Position numbers and translations under genes: made by a program. The notes beneath the pieces were generated by a model. It did no database searches and was not told the origin of the DNA. It saw only the letters and a list, made by a program, of their open reading frames with translations. Positions 16,691 to 26,587 of a stretch of DNA of 64,000 bases are shown piece after piece. Source of the stretch: Lysobacter lycopersici. GTDB taxonomy: Bacteria; Pseudomonadota; Gammaproteobacteria; Xanthomonadales; Xanthomonadaceae. Numbering within the stretch: the first letter of the stretch is position 1; each line of letters opens with the position of its first letter. Location of the stretch: positions 310,001 to 374,000 of the forward strand of contig NZ_CP041742.1 of the NCBI RefSeq assembly GCF_007556775.1. The letters are read 5' to 3'.

Positions 16691-18277
16691 GTGCAGGCGA
16701 CAGCGAATGCGTTGAAGGAAAGGTTCGGCGCGGCGGTGGCGGCGCTTCGCAAGGGCGATTGGCCGCAGGCTCGAAAGCTCGCGCTGGACCTGATTCCGGA
16801 AATGCCGTCGTCCGCCGTCCTGTATTTCATCGCAGGGGCCGCGGCGCTCGAGCTTCGACAAACGCCTTCGGCGATCGAATACCTATCCCGTGCAGTCAAT
16901 CTCGATCCGGCCAGGGCCGACTACCTCGTTCAACTCTCGAGGGCACTGACTGCCGTCCGCAGGTACGCCGATGCCTCGGTGGTTGCGGGGAAAGCCTGGG
17001 CGCTCCTGCCTCGGGATCCAATAGCGCTCGATATGCTCGGCGTGGTCTTTTCCCGATTGAACGAGCACATCAAGGCGGTGGAGGTTTTCCAGCGGCTGGT
17101 CGATTCGAATCCGCAAAGTGCCGGTTACCGTTTCAACCTCGCCACTTCACTCATCTTCACGGGCAGTATTGCGGCCGCCGAGGTGCAGTTGGAGGAGTGC
17201 CTGAAACTCGACCCCGGTTTCTGGAAGGCCTACCCTGCGTTGGCGAAACTCCGGAAGCAGACCGACGATCGCAATCACGTCGAGCGCCTGTTGGCGGTCC
17301 TTCCAGATGCGCAAGGCCCGGACGCCGCGACCTACGTGCACATGGCCCTTTCGAAGGAATTCGAGGACCTCGGCCAATATCCCGATGCCTTCGAGCACCT
17401 CGTCCTGGGCAAGACTCCCCTCCGGATCGCCAAGGGATATTTGATTTCCCGCGACGAGGCCATGTTCGAAGCCATCGAACGGAATTTCGGCGGAGCGGTT
17501 CCGTCGACATCCGGCCACCCAAGCAGCGAGCCGATCTTCGTTTTCGGGATGCCTCGTTCGGGAACGACGCTGGTCGAGCGGATCCTCTCCAGTCATTCCC
17601 ATGTGCAGTCAATGGGGGAGTTGGAAAATTTCGGTTTCGTGCTGAAACGGGCTTCCGGCAGCGCCACGTCGTCCATGCTCGACCCCGATACGATCATGCG
17701 ATCACGCCGGCTGGATTGGGCCGGGTTGGGCGGCGATTACCTTGCGAGCACGAGGCCGGGCACGGGAAAAAAGCCCAGATTCGTGGACAAGCTGCCCCAG
17801 AATTTCCTTTATGCCGGGGATATCGCCAATGCGTTGCCGATGGCGAGGATGATCTGCGTCCGCCGCCACCCGATGGATACCTGCCTGGGCAATTTCCGGC
17901 AATTGTTTGCGCTGGCGTCGCCGTACTACGACTATTCCCTGGACATCCTCGATACGGGGCGTTACTACATGCTCTTCGATCGATTGATGGCGTACTGGGA
18001 ACGGATGCTCCCGGGGCGGATCCTCACGGTGGAATACGAGGCTCTGGTGCACGATCAGGAAAGGTGGACACAGCGGCTCCTGGAGTTCTGCGGCCTTCCT
18101 TGGGAGGAAGCATGCCTGCGGTTCAACGACAACGCAGCGCCGGTCGCGACCGCGAGCGCGTTGCAGGTGCGCGAGCCGATGAACTCGAATTCGATCGGCC
18201 GCTGGAAAAATTACCGGCCGCAGCTGGCGCCGTTGCGACGCATGCTCGAGGATGCGGGTATCGAAATCCGCGATTGA
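16691..18277 (+). CDS. TPR-containing sulfotransferase
   Basis: A 528-residue two-part protein. Residues about 10-235 are tetratricopeptide-like helical repeats; residues about 280-510 are a PAPS-dependent sulfotransferase domain with the 5'-phosphosulfate loop GMPRSGTTLVERIL starting at 286, a later RHPMDTCLGNF (3'-phosphate binding region), and a C-terminal WKNYRP. No signal peptide or membrane helix is seen, so it should act in the cytoplasm. Start is GTG two bases after the TraB-like stop. Base use is less GC-biased than in the neighbours. Related TPR-sulfotransferases include tyrosine-protein sulfotransferase-like enzymes, but the acceptor cannot be read from sequence. A paralogue faces it. 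Confidence 0.87.
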   Translation: MQATANALKERFGAAVAALRKGDWPQARKLALDLIPEMPSSAVLYFIAGAAALELRQTPSAIEYLSRAVNLDPARADYLVQLSRALTAVRRYADASVVAGKAWALLPRDPIALDMLGVVFSRLNEHIKAVEVFQRLVDSNPQSAGYRFNLATSLIFTGSIAAAEVQLEECLKLDPGFWKAYPALAKLRKQTDDRNHVERLLAVLPDAQGPDAATYVHMALSKEFEDLGQYPDAFEHLVLGKTPLRIAKGYLISRDEAMFEAIERNFGGAVPSTSGHPSSEPIFVFGMPRSGTTLVERILSSHSHVQSMGELENFGFVLKRASGSATSSMLDPDTIMRSRRLDWAGLGGDYLASTRPGTGKKPRFVDKLPQNFLYAGDIANALPMARMICVRRHPMDTCLGNFRQLFALASPYYDYSLDILDTGRYYMLFDRLMAYWERMLPGRILTVEYEALVHDQERWTQRLLEFCGLPWEEACLRFNDNAAPVATASALQVREPMNSNSIGRWKNYRPQLAPLRRMLEDAGIEIRD

Positions 18278-18293
18278 CCCGCTTGGTATCGAG

Positions 18294-19874
18294 TCATCCG
18301 AGGAGGGCCGTTCGGAGTCCTTGCAGCCGCTGGGCATACTTTTCCCATTCCCCGAGGCCGCGCGAGTGGATTGGTTGCCGGACCTGTGCACTGCTGAGCG
18401 TCGCCACGCTGGCCTTGTTGCGGGTATGGTCGAGGCATCCCTCCTCGAACGTAAGGCCGCAGGCGGCGATGAGTTCTCGACAGGTGCGCTCCGTGTCCAG
18501 CACCAGGTTCGAGTAGGGAACGTCTATCACGAAGCCGGGCATGGTCTCGCGCCAATGCTGCATCAGGCGGTCGTACTGGCGGTAATGGTGCGATAGCGCA
18601 TCGAGGTCGTAGCTGTAGGCATACGAATCGCCGAACATCGCGCGATAGTTGGAAAAGCACACATCCATCGGGTCACGCGCCATGTGCACGACCCTGGCGT
18701 GCGGAAGCGCGCGCCGGATGCAGCCGATCAACATGAAGTTCGGCGGAAGCTTGTCGATGTAGAACGGCTTGCCATTCGCGCGCCATTGACTCTGCTGCAG
18801 GTAGCGCCGGCCCAGAAGCGCGAAGTCGATTCCCGGCATGGCGTTTAGCAGGTCTTCGTCCACTACCGGATGCCCGTGGCGATCCGCGACCCAGCGCAGT
18901 TGCCGCGGCAGGTCGCTCAGTTCGCCGGCGGATGCGACTTGCGAATGGCTGCCGAGCACGCGTTCGAGCAGGGTGGTGCCCGACCGTGGCATGCCGACGA
19001 TGAAGATCGGCATCGGCCCGGGCGGAATTCCCGTTTCGCCACGGGGCGCGTCCGAATCGAAGCGCTGGATGAGCAGGTCGAACAGTTTTTCCTCGCTGGC
19101 GGCGTCGTAGGGAACCCTCGCCGCCATGACCGCGTTCGCTCGCTGCAATGCGGACCACGCGGCATCCAGGTCGCCAAGGTCCTCGTATTCCTTGTACAGG
19201 GCGAATTCGAAGGCCGCATGGTCTTCGCTGCCCTTCGGAACCGACTGCAGGCGTTCCTGCAGGAACGCGACGTGGTTCGAGTCGGCGGTTTGTTTCCGGA
19301 TGCGCGCGAGCGAAAGCGATGCGCGGCCGAAGGTGGGGCCGAGCTTCAGGCAGCTTTCCATTTCGGCCTCGGCTTCGCCGAGGCGGCCATTGAACTGCAG
19401 CTGTAGCGCGTGGAAATAGCGGAAGTCGGCATTGTCGTAGCCAGTACGCTTCGCGCGTTCCATCATTGCCAGCGCTTCGGCATTCAGCCCGATCCCCTGG
19501 TAGACATGCCCGATCGCGGTCAGCATCGGGCCGTTCTGCAGTCGGGGTATCAGCGGGTGGCGAAGGCACATGCGCGTGTCGTTGGTTTCCCCCAGGCGCG
19601 ACATGGCCTGCATGACCTGGATCAGCAGCGCCGGATCGTTCTGAATCGACATGGCCGCTGCACGGAGTTCGGCTGTCGCTCGCTGCAGCTTCCCGGATGC
19701 GAGGCTGGTCCCGGCCAACAGCATGTGGACCGGCGCGTTGCGCGGCTGCGTTTCCAGTATCGCAAGGAGACGGGCGCGGCCTTCTTCGACACGGTTTTCG
19801 AGGATGAGGCGTTGCGCTTCCTCCCACAGCACTGCGGGCCCTGCGCTCTGGTGTGGACTCTTGGCCTGATCCAT
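18294..19874 (-). CDS. TPR-containing sulfotransferase, paralogue
   Basis: A 526-residue paralogue of the gene facing it, with the same plan: TPR-like helices in about 15-250, then the sulfotransferase domain with GMPRSGTTLLERVL starting at 294. RDPMDVCFSNYRAMFG is the second co-substrate motif, and WEKYAQRL is near the end. The block LARIRKQTADSNHV is shared with LAKLRKQTDDRNHV of the partner, which shows common descent. Their stop codons are only 16 bases apart. No signal peptide. No glycan, lipid or peptide-precursor genes lie next to the pair, so the sulfated target is unknown. Confidence 0.87.
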   Translation of the reverse strand: MDQAKSPHQSAGPAVLWEEAQRLILENRVEEGRARLLAILETQPRNAPVHMLLAGTSLASGKLQRATAELRAAAMSIQNDPALLIQVMQAMSRLGETNDTRMCLRHPLIPRLQNGPMLTAIGHVYQGIGLNAEALAMMERAKRTGYDNADFRYFHALQLQFNGRLGEAEAEMESCLKLGPTFGRASLSLARIRKQTADSNHVAFLQERLQSVPKGSEDHAAFEFALYKEYEDLGDLDAAWSALQRANAVMAARVPYDAASEEKLFDLLIQRFDSDAPRGETGIPPGPMPIFIVGMPRSGTTLLERVLGSHSQVASAGELSDLPRQLRWVADRHGHPVVDEDLLNAMPGIDFALLGRRYLQQSQWRANGKPFYIDKLPPNFMLIGCIRRALPHARVVHMARDPMDVCFSNYRAMFGDSYAYSYDLDALSHHYRQYDRLMQHWRETMPGFVIDVPYSNLVLDTERTCRELIAACGLTFEEGCLDHTRNKASVATLSSAQVRQPIHSRGLGEWEKYAQRLQGLRTALLG

Positions 19875-19927
19875 GCCGTGGAATGAGTTGGTGGCGGCGG
19901 GAGTGCCGGTACGCTAGCACGATCCGG

Positions 19928-20383
19928 TCACGCCGGGCTCGAGCGATCTCGGGCGTCGGTGTTACGCAATTCGATGCAATCCACCGGGCAGGCGGGCACG
20001 CACAGCTCGCAGCCGGTGCACAACGGTTCGACCACGACGTGCATCAGCTTCGATGCGCCGATGATCGCGTCCACCGGGCAGGCCTGGATGCATTTCGTGC
20101 AGCCGATGCAGTCGGCTTCGACGACGACGGCGACCTGCGCGGGTTTGTGTTCGCCGCGGCCGCGGTCGTAGGGCTTCGCTTCGATGCCGAGCAGTTTCGC
20201 CAATGCGCGCGCACCGGCATCGCCGCCGGGCGGGCAATGGTCGATGCCCGCTTCGCCGCGTGCCATCGCTTCCGCGTATGGTCGGCAACCCTCGAAACCG
20301 CATTGCCCACACTGGGTCTGCGGCAGGATGCGGTCGAGGCGTTCGACCAGATCGATGGAATCGAGCGGCGCGCGTGCGCTCAC
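19928..20383 (-). CDS. rnfB: Solo RnfB-like ferredoxin protein
   Basis: A 151-residue protein with an N-terminal Fe-S domain ([16 protein letters not shown]) followed by two 4Fe-4S motifs, [15 protein letters not shown] and [15 protein letters not shown]. This is RnfB without its N-terminal membrane anchor. The GTG start at 20383 overlaps the metG stop (GTGA). No other rnf gene is nearby, so the protein probably works as a free electron carrier and not in an ion-pumping Rnf complex. Xanthomonas-group genomes carry similar solo copies near metG, as far as I recall; the electron partners are unknown. Confidence 0.85.
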   Translation of the reverse strand: MSARAPLDSIDLVERLDRILPQTQCGQCGFEGCRPYAEAMARGEAGIDHCPPGGDAGARALAKLLGIEAKPYDRGRGEHKPAQVAVVVEADCIGCTKCIQACPVDAIIGASKLMHVVVEPLCTGCELCVPACPVDCIELRNTDARDRSSPA

Positions 20384-22470
20384 TTCACCGGCATGCCCGG
20401 TTGTGCGCCGGCATCGACATCGAGCAGCGACAGCGAACCGCCATCGAAGCCCGCGGACAGGATCATCCCCTCGCTTGTGCCGAAGCGCATCTTGCGCGGC
20501 GCGAGGTTGGCGATGAACACCACGTTGCGGCCGACGAGTTTTTCCGGCTCGCCGTAGCTGGCGCGGATGCCGGAGAAGATCTGGCGCTGGCCGAGTTCGC
20601 CGGCGTCGAGCAGGAAGCGCAGCAGCTTGTCGGAGCCTTCGACGAAGCCGCATTCGAGCACCTTGCCGATGCGCAGGTCGAGTTTGGCGAAATCGTCGAT
20701 GCCGATGGTCGCGCTCGTGGGAGCGACGGAAGTCGCGACGGGCGTGGCCGCGTTTGCGGGGGAGTCCTTGCCGGTTTCGATCATGGCGTCGATGTGCTTG
20801 GGGTCGATGCGGGTGAAAAGCGGGGAGTACGGGTTGAGCGTGCGACCCCAAAGTTCGACGAGGCGATCGTTGCCAACGTCCGCTTGCAGGACGACGCCGA
20901 GATAACCCTCGATCCCCTGCGTGGTGCGGGGCAGGACGGGTTTCAGCGCGGAGGCGATATCGGCGAACGCCTGCAATGCAGTCGATAGCACCAGATGCAG
21001 GTCGCCGCGCCGCGCCGGATCCTTCGCCAAGGCCCATGGGGCGGTACGCGCGATGTACTCGTTAGCCAAGTCCGCCGCTGCCATCGCGTTCCGCGCCACT
21101 GCGGCAGGATTGTTCTCCGAGTAGAGCGCGTCCGAAAGCTGGACAAGAGCGCGCACGTTCGACAGCAGCGATACGGCATCGGCCTGCCATCCGTCGCTGG
21201 TATTGGTCGCATGTCCCGAAAGCGGAGAGGGACCGACCGTATTCTCGAAGTGCGTTTCCAGCAGCTTCGCGCAGCGACTTGCGAGATTGACGAACTTGCC
21301 GACCACGTCGCTGTTCACCCTGGCGATGAAGTCGCCGAGGTTGAGGTCGAGGTCGTCGACGCCGCCGCTGGTCTTGGTCGCGAAGTAATACCGCAGCGCT
21401 TCCGGATCGAGCCCGGCATCGAGGTAGCTGCGCGCCATCACGAAGGTGCCGCGCGACTTCGACATTTTCGCGCCATCCACGGTCAGGTAACCGTTGACGT
21501 GCAGTCGCGTCGGCGCGCGCTGGCCGGAACCGTGCAGCACCGCCGGCCAGAACAGGCCGTGGAAATTGACGATGTCCTTGCCGATGAAATGGTGCATCTC
21601 GGTTCGGTTCGGGTTTTCGTCGATTCCTTTGCGCAGGAAGGCGTCGTAGTCGATGCCGCGCTGTTCGCACAGCGCCTGGAAGCTGGACAGGTAGCCGATC
21701 GGCGCATCCAGCCAGACGTAGAAGTACTTGCCGGGCGCGCCGGGGATTTCGAAGCCGAAGTAGGGTGCATCGCGCGAGATGTCCCAGGCGCGCAGCCCGC
21801 CCTCGGCGTCCAGCCATTCTCGCAACTTGGCTTTCACCCCAGGCGCGGCGACGTCGCCGTCCAGCCATTCGCGCAGGAAATCGGCGAAGCGCCCGACTTC
21901 GAAGAAGAAATGCCCGGATTCGCGCAGTTCCGGCGTCGCACCCGACAGCACCGATTTCGGTTCCTTCAGGTCCGTCGGCGCATAGGTTGCGCCGCAGTTC
22001 TCGCAGTTGTCGCCGTACTGGTCCGGGGTACCGCAGTTCGGGCAGATGCCCTTGACGTAGCGATCGGGCAGGAACATGCCCTTCACCGGATCGTAGAATT
22101 GTTCGACCGACCGTCGCGCGATATGGCCGTTGCCCTCGAGCCGGCGGTAGATGTCTTCGGTCAGCGCGCGGTTGCGCGGTGAGTTGGTCGAGTCGTAATG
22201 GTCGACTTCGACGCCGAACGCACGCAGGTCGCGTTCGTGCGATTCCTGCATGCCGGAGATGAAGGTTTCCGGCGTCAGCCCGGCTTTTTCCGCGGCCAGC
22301 ATGATCGGCGCGCCGTGGGTGTCGTCGGCGCTGACGAAATGCACGGTATCGCCGGCCATGCGCCGCGCGCGCACCCAGATGTCGGCCTGGATGTAGCCCA
22401 CTAGGTGGCCCAGGTGCAGGGCGCCGTTGGCGTAGGGCAGGGCGAAGGTGGTGAAGATGTCGCGTGGCAT
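20380..22470 (-). CDS. metG: Methionyl-tRNA synthetase
   Basis: MetG charges tRNA-Met. With ATG at 22470 the protein has 696 residues. [12 protein letters not shown] at 11-22 contains the HIGH-like motif; a CPNCGT...CENC zinc knuckle follows around 145-165; KMSKSRGTF is the second catalytic motif; and residues about 590-696 form the EMAPII/Trbp111 tRNA-binding domain ([31 protein letters not shown]). Upstream in-frame codons extend far beyond but are not conserved sequence. It overlaps the RnfB-like gene by four bases. Confidence 0.96.
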   Translation of the reverse strand: MPRDIFTTFALPYANGALHLGHLVGYIQADIWVRARRMAGDTVHFVSADDTHGAPIMLAAEKAGLTPETFISGMQESHERDLRAFGVEVDHYDSTNSPRNRALTEDIYRRLEGNGHIARRSVEQFYDPVKGMFLPDRYVKGICPNCGTPDQYGDNCENCGATYAPTDLKEPKSVLSGATPELRESGHFFFEVGRFADFLREWLDGDVAAPGVKAKLREWLDAEGGLRAWDISRDAPYFGFEIPGAPGKYFYVWLDAPIGYLSSFQALCEQRGIDYDAFLRKGIDENPNRTEMHHFIGKDIVNFHGLFWPAVLHGSGQRAPTRLHVNGYLTVDGAKMSKSRGTFVMARSYLDAGLDPEALRYYFATKTSGGVDDLDLNLGDFIARVNSDVVGKFVNLASRCAKLLETHFENTVGPSPLSGHATNTSDGWQADAVSLLSNVRALVQLSDALYSENNPAAVARNAMAAADLANEYIARTAPWALAKDPARRGDLHLVLSTALQAFADIASALKPVLPRTTQGIEGYLGVVLQADVGNDRLVELWGRTLNPYSPLFTRIDPKHIDAMIETGKDSPANAATPVATSVAPTSATIGIDDFAKLDLRIGKVLECGFVEGSDKLLRFLLDAGELGQRQIFSGIRASYGEPEKLVGRNVVFIANLAPRKMRFGTSEGMILSAGFDGGSLSLLDVDAGAQPGMPVK

Positions 22471-22541
22471 GGAGGCAACAAGGCGCCGCGAGCGCGGCCG
22501 ATGATGAATTATCGCATGCGCCCCGTAGGCGTTCCGGGCGC

Positions 22542-22979
22542 TTATTCGCGCTGCCAGACCTGGGTGCGGCCGACCATCGGAACGCCGACATAGCCGCGTA
22601 CTTCGAGCTTGCGCCCACCATCGACCGGCGTGAATTTCACCGCATATTCCTTGCCGTTGTCCGGATCGAGGATGCGGCCGCCGCTCCAGCCGCCATCGTC
22701 CGCATGCAGGCCCCAAGCGATCACCATGCCGACCACGGGTCTGCCGTGGAGTGCGCCGCGGCAGGCATCGCACGGCGGATTCGCGCCCTTCGACAGGTCC
22801 AGCAGGCGCAGGATCCGCGCGGACAGCGAGCCATCCGCATTCGCGTACACCTCGACGATCGAGCGCGGCTTGCCACTGTGGTCGTCGATGGTGCGCCATT
22901 GCCCGATCGGCGATGCCTGTTGCGCGTATGCGCCGCATGGCAGCAACAAGGCGAACATGAGCAGAACGAACGATCGCAT
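22542..22979 (-). CDS. DUF2147 secreted protein
   Basis: A 145-residue exported protein. Residues 1-19 are a signal peptide ending in AYAQ. The mature part follows the DUF2147 plan: SPIGQWRTIDDHSGKPRSIVEVY at the start of the fold, a CDAC cysteine pair mid-chain, GGRILDPDNGKEY, and a lipocalin-like beta C terminus with LEVRGYVGVPMVGRTQVW. Family function is not established. It has a tandem neighbour of the same family 65 bases upstream; the pair may be one operon. Confidence 0.88.
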   Translation of the reverse strand: MRSFVLLMFALLLPCGAYAQQASPIGQWRTIDDHSGKPRSIVEVYANADGSLSARILRLLDLSKGANPPCDACRGALHGRPVVGMVIAWGLHADDGGWSGGRILDPDNGKEYAVKFTPVDGGRKLEVRGYVGVPMVGRTQVWQRE

Positions 22980-23044
22980 CGGATTCTCCGGTGGCGTAAA
23001 TGCGAACGGCCCGCAGCGCGGGCCGTTCGGCGGCAGGCGCTGCG

Positions 23045-23482
23045 TCAATGTACCCGCACCCATTCCGCCTTCTTGCAGATGAAGAGGACGCAGCCGGTGA
23101 CCTGCACGCGTTCGCCATTGTCGATCAGCTCCACCGACTTCACCTTGAAGTGGCGGTCCTCGGAAGGCTTGTAGCCGTTGCCGTTGCCCCACTTGCCGTT
23201 GCTGGTCGGGCTGAGGTTCCACAGCGTGACGATGCCGACGAAGGGCTTGTTGTGGTATTCGCCGCTGCAACCGGTGCAGGTTTCCGGCAGGCCGAGGTTC
23301 TCGGTGATGCGCGCGGCGAGCTTGCCGTTCTTGGCCATGTAGATCTCGCTGATCGTCATGGGCTTGCCGGATTCGTCGTCCAACGTCTTCCATTTGCCGA
23401 TCAACGGGTTGCTCTGGGCCATGGCCAGCGAGGTCGCGAACGACGCGACGGCGAGCACGGTGGCGACGAGAAGCTTGCGCAT
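23045..23482 (-). CDS. DUF2147 secreted protein, tandem copy
   Basis: Also 145 residues, with a signal peptide (about 1-22, ending AMAQ) and the DUF2147 start NPLIGKWKTLDDESGKPMTISEIY. The cysteine pair is CTGC; two further cysteines lie near the end (GCVLFICKK). The middle, GNGNGYKPSEDRHFKV, and the C terminus differ clearly from the downstream copy, so the duplication is old or the genes came together separately. GGGAGGGGATC precedes the ATG. Confidence 0.88.
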   Translation of the reverse strand: MRKLLVATVLAVASFATSLAMAQSNPLIGKWKTLDDESGKPMTISEIYMAKNGKLAARITENLGLPETCTGCSGEYHNKPFVGIVTLWNLSPTSNGKWGNGNGYKPSEDRHFKVKSVELIDNGERVQVTGCVLFICKKAEWVRVH

Positions 23483-23538
23483 GTGGATCCCCTCCCAGGG
23501 TGTTCGTGGCCCGGGGCGGAAGCCGCCGGTTCCCGGCT

Positions 23539-23544
23539 GTTATA
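23539..23544 (-). promoter_or_regulatory. Possible -10 box upstream of the DUF2147 pair
   Basis: Read on the - strand, TATAAC lies 57 bases before the ATG at 23482, with TTCCAT 17 bases further upstream as a weak -35. The rest of the 23483-23686 gap holds only the terminator of the TonB receptor gene. Confidence 0.35.
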
Positions 23545-23629
23545 CCGGCATTCGGATGGGTATGGAATCACGGTGGCCGGCGGGTTCAGCCAGCGATGGG
23601 GTCGAGAAGAAGTTGATGGCCCGGGCAAT

Positions 23630-23655
23630 AAAAAAGCCCCGCCTTGCGGCGGGGC
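23630..23655 (-). terminator. Rho-independent terminator of the TonB receptor gene
   Basis: On the - strand: stem GCCCCGCC/GGCGGGGC (8 bp) with a 4-base loop, then a run of T's. It lies 32 bases after the receptor stop codon at 23687. Confidence 0.92.
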
Positions 23656-23686
23656 TTCAGACGACTCAAGGATGGAACAACGGCAA

Positions 23687-26587
23687 TCAGTCCTTCTTGC
23701 CGAAGTTCCAACGGGCTTCGAGGTAGTACGCGCGGCCGTACGGGTCGAACGCATCGTTGAAGGGCGCGCCGCTCGTGCCCGGATAGTTCTGCACGTCCAT
23801 GTCGGGCATCTTGTTGGCCAGGTTGGTGACGATGAACGAGAGGCCCAAGTCCGAAGTGGCCTGCCAGTTCACGCTGGCGTTGAACGTCGTGTACGAACCA
23901 CTTTCCTCGCACCGGCTCGTCTGGCAGGCAGACGTAGTCCACGAGGTGTAGTTCGGGGTCGGGCCGATGATGTTCGCATACAGCGTGGTGACCCAATCGC
24001 CCTTGCTCCAGCCCAGCGAGGCATTGCCGCGCCAGATCGGGTCGCGGTTGTTGTAGCCGCTATTGAGTAGGTCGATCACCGGGTCGGTCGGATACGTCTG
24101 CTGCTCGTGCTTCAGGTTCTTCGTCCACGAGGTCTTGAACGATAGATCGCCTGCGTTGCCGATGCTCTGGTCGTAATTCACGTCCAAGGTCAAGGCGTTC
24201 AGTTCTTCGCGGGCGACATTGATCTTGCCGACGTAGATCGACTGGAGTGCACCGGCGCCGTTACGCACGACCTGGTTGAACACGGCCTGGCAGGTGCCCG
24301 AGTTGGGATCCAGCGTGCCAGTACCGCCATCGGCCACCGAGGTGCAGTTCAGGTCGTCGCGCATGATCTGGTCGACGCTTTGCTGTGCGACCTCGTTCTC
24401 GATGTTCCAGTGGTGGTAATCGAGGGCGATAGAGAACTTGGCCGTTGGCGCCCACACCACGCCGTAGCTCCACACCTTGGCGGTGATCGGCTCCAGCTCG
24501 GGGTTGCCCGAGGTGGTGCCGAAGTACTGCGGCTGCGTATTTTGCGGAAGCAGGGTCGGATCCGAGGTGCAGTCGTCGAAGTTGTCGACGCCGTAGGCGG
24601 GGTTCTGCGAGTGGCAGTACAGGTAGTCGTTGGTGCTGCTGTAGAAGCCGCTCAGGCCCTGGAATTGGTCGCCGAGGGTCGGGACCTTGAACGCTGTGCC
24701 GTACTGGCCGCGGAACAGCAGGCTTTCGATCGGACGGAATTCCAGGCCGACGTTGTAGGTCGGCTTCGAAACCTTCTCGCCAGACACTTTGTAGCTGTCA
24801 TAGCGAGCCGAGAGGTTGGCGGTCAGCATCGAGAACACCGGCAGGCGCAGTTCGCCGAGGACGGCATAGCGGCTGCGCGAACCATTGCCGCTGATCGCGG
24901 TGGTGCCCCAAATTTCCGATTCCAGCGTCACCGGATCCGGAACGAGGCGCGCATCGGGGCTGTAGGTCCAGCCTTGCGTGCCGGTCTCCACTGCCAGCGC
25001 GATACCCGCATCGCCACCCGGGAGGCTGAACAGCGAACTGTTCGTCACCTGCGCGCGCAGCATGTTGTCGTAGGTCTTGCTGTGCGAATGGGTGTAGTCG
25101 GTGAAGCTGTTCATGTCGGCGGGCGTGAGCAGCTGGTAGAACGCAGCGTAGTCCGGGGTGAAGACCGGATAGCCGTAATAGGTGCCCTGCTGCGGGCCGA
25201 GGATATGGCTGTTGAACCAGTTGTTGATCGGGTCCTTGAGCCGCGCCCATTGGTTCTCAGTCAGCTTGTACTCGGTGCGGGTGAAACCGACGTCGTAATC
25301 CCAGTTCGAACCACCGAAGGTGCCGTTCGCGCCCAGGGTCAGCGCGTACGAACTGCTGTCATCGCGGCTCATCGAGCGCTCGTAGCCGCCCATGTCCTCG
25401 GGCATGAAGCCGCGCTGCAACGCCATGAAGTTGCCCAGGTTCGGATCGAAATACACACCGGAGGTGCTGGAGAACTCGCTGCTGCTGCCCCACCAGGTGA
25501 AACCCGAGCCCACGTGGTAACGGGTCGACTCCTGGCTGTACAGGAGGTCTCCGTACAACTGCAGGTTGTCGTTCACGTCGAAGGTGGCATGGGTATAGAC
25601 CTGCGTGCTCTCGCCACCGTTCTTGATGGTCCGGTAGCCGGGGCTGAAGAGCGAACCGCAGTAAGGCTCGTTACGGCCTGGGCGGTACTGCACGCCTTCC
25701 GTGCCACCGAAGCCGCTGGATACGCCGGCGCAATCGTTCGGATCCAGGAAGTAGTAAGACGTGCTCGCGGGATTGTACGGAGCATAGACCAGCACATCGC
25801 GGCCCGAGACCGGTGCGCTGTAACCTTCGGTGTTGTACTGCTTGGTCAGGTCGCGCTGATAGCCCCAGATCGGGTCGGTATGCTCGAACTGACCGCCCAG
25901 CAGCATGTGGAAGCGGCCATCGTCGCTGCCGAAATCGGTCGCGGCGCTGATGCGCCGGCTTTCGCCGCCGCCTTCGTCGTAATCGCCGATACGCGCGCTG
26001 ACAACCGAGCCATCCATGTTCTTCTTGAGGATGATGTTGACCACGCCGGCGAGGGCGTCGGAGCCGTACAGCGAGGACTGGCCGCCCGGCAGGATCTCGA
26101 TGCGTTCGACCAGGTCGATCGGGATGCCGCTGATGTTGTTGAACACATCGGTGCCGTTGTACAGCGCCGGGTAGTTCGCCATCGGGCGACCGTCGATCAG
26201 GTACTTGGTGTAGCCAGGATTCAAGCCGAACAAGCTGTTGGTCTCCGCACCTTGGGTAAAGGAGGCGGAGGTCTGGTTGCCCTGCACGGCACCGGTCGAG
26301 AACGAGCTCTGGTGCAGCGCGTCCTGGACGTTGGTGTAGCCGCGGGTCTTCAGGTCCTCGGCAGAGATCACCAGGACCGGCTTGGCGGTTTCAAGCGAGG
26401 TCTGCGGGATCAGCGAACCGGTGACGATGACCTTGTCGAGGGTCTCGGCCTTCTTCTCGGTCGTCGTGGCTTGATCGGTGGTGGTTGCGTCCTGTGCGAA
26501 CGCGGTGCCGGCGAGCGGCATGACGAGGGCGGCAACCAGGGCCGCGCTCAGGCGGCTAGGCTCCATCCGGAAACGCTTTGCAGACAT
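23687..26587 (-). CDS. TonB-dependent outer-membrane receptor
   Basis: A 966-residue active-transport receptor of the outer membrane. A signal peptide occupies about 1-32 (cleaved near AFAQ). TLDKVIVTGSLI around 50-61 is the TonB box region. A plug domain follows (about 65-190, with SAEDLKTRGYTNVQDALHQ and LVERIEILPGGQSSLYGSDALAGVVNIILKK), then the 22-strand barrel, ending in YYLEARWNFGKKD. Final aromatic residue is four from the end rather than last. Large loops carry several cysteine pairs. No enzyme or regulator for a given substrate lies beside it, so iron-siderophore, carbohydrate or peptide uptake are all possible. Its codon use is less GC-rich than the metabolic genes. A terminator follows. 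Confidence 0.92.
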   Translation of the reverse strand: MSAKRFRMEPSRLSAALVAALVMPLAGTAFAQDATTTDQATTTEKKAETLDKVIVTGSLIPQTSLETAKPVLVISAEDLKTRGYTNVQDALHQSSFSTGAVQGNQTSASFTQGAETNSLFGLNPGYTKYLIDGRPMANYPALYNGTDVFNNISGIPIDLVERIEILPGGQSSLYGSDALAGVVNIILKKNMDGSVVSARIGDYDEGGGESRRISAATDFGSDDGRFHMLLGGQFEHTDPIWGYQRDLTKQYNTEGYSAPVSGRDVLVYAPYNPASTSYYFLDPNDCAGVSSGFGGTEGVQYRPGRNEPYCGSLFSPGYRTIKNGGESTQVYTHATFDVNDNLQLYGDLLYSQESTRYHVGSGFTWWGSSSEFSSTSGVYFDPNLGNFMALQRGFMPEDMGGYERSMSRDDSSSYALTLGANGTFGGSNWDYDVGFTRTEYKLTENQWARLKDPINNWFNSHILGPQQGTYYGYPVFTPDYAAFYQLLTPADMNSFTDYTHSHSKTYDNMLRAQVTNSSLFSLPGGDAGIALAVETGTQGWTYSPDARLVPDPVTLESEIWGTTAISGNGSRSRYAVLGELRLPVFSMLTANLSARYDSYKVSGEKVSKPTYNVGLEFRPIESLLFRGQYGTAFKVPTLGDQFQGLSGFYSSTNDYLYCHSQNPAYGVDNFDDCTSDPTLLPQNTQPQYFGTTSGNPELEPITAKVWSYGVVWAPTAKFSIALDYHHWNIENEVAQQSVDQIMRDDLNCTSVADGGTGTLDPNSGTCQAVFNQVVRNGAGALQSIYVGKINVAREELNALTLDVNYDQSIGNAGDLSFKTSWTKNLKHEQQTYPTDPVIDLLNSGYNNRDPIWRGNASLGWSKGDWVTTLYANIIGPTPNYTSWTTSACQTSRCEESGSYTTFNASVNWQATSDLGLSFIVTNLANKMPDMDVQNYPGTSGAPFNDAFDPYGRAYYLEARWNFGKKD

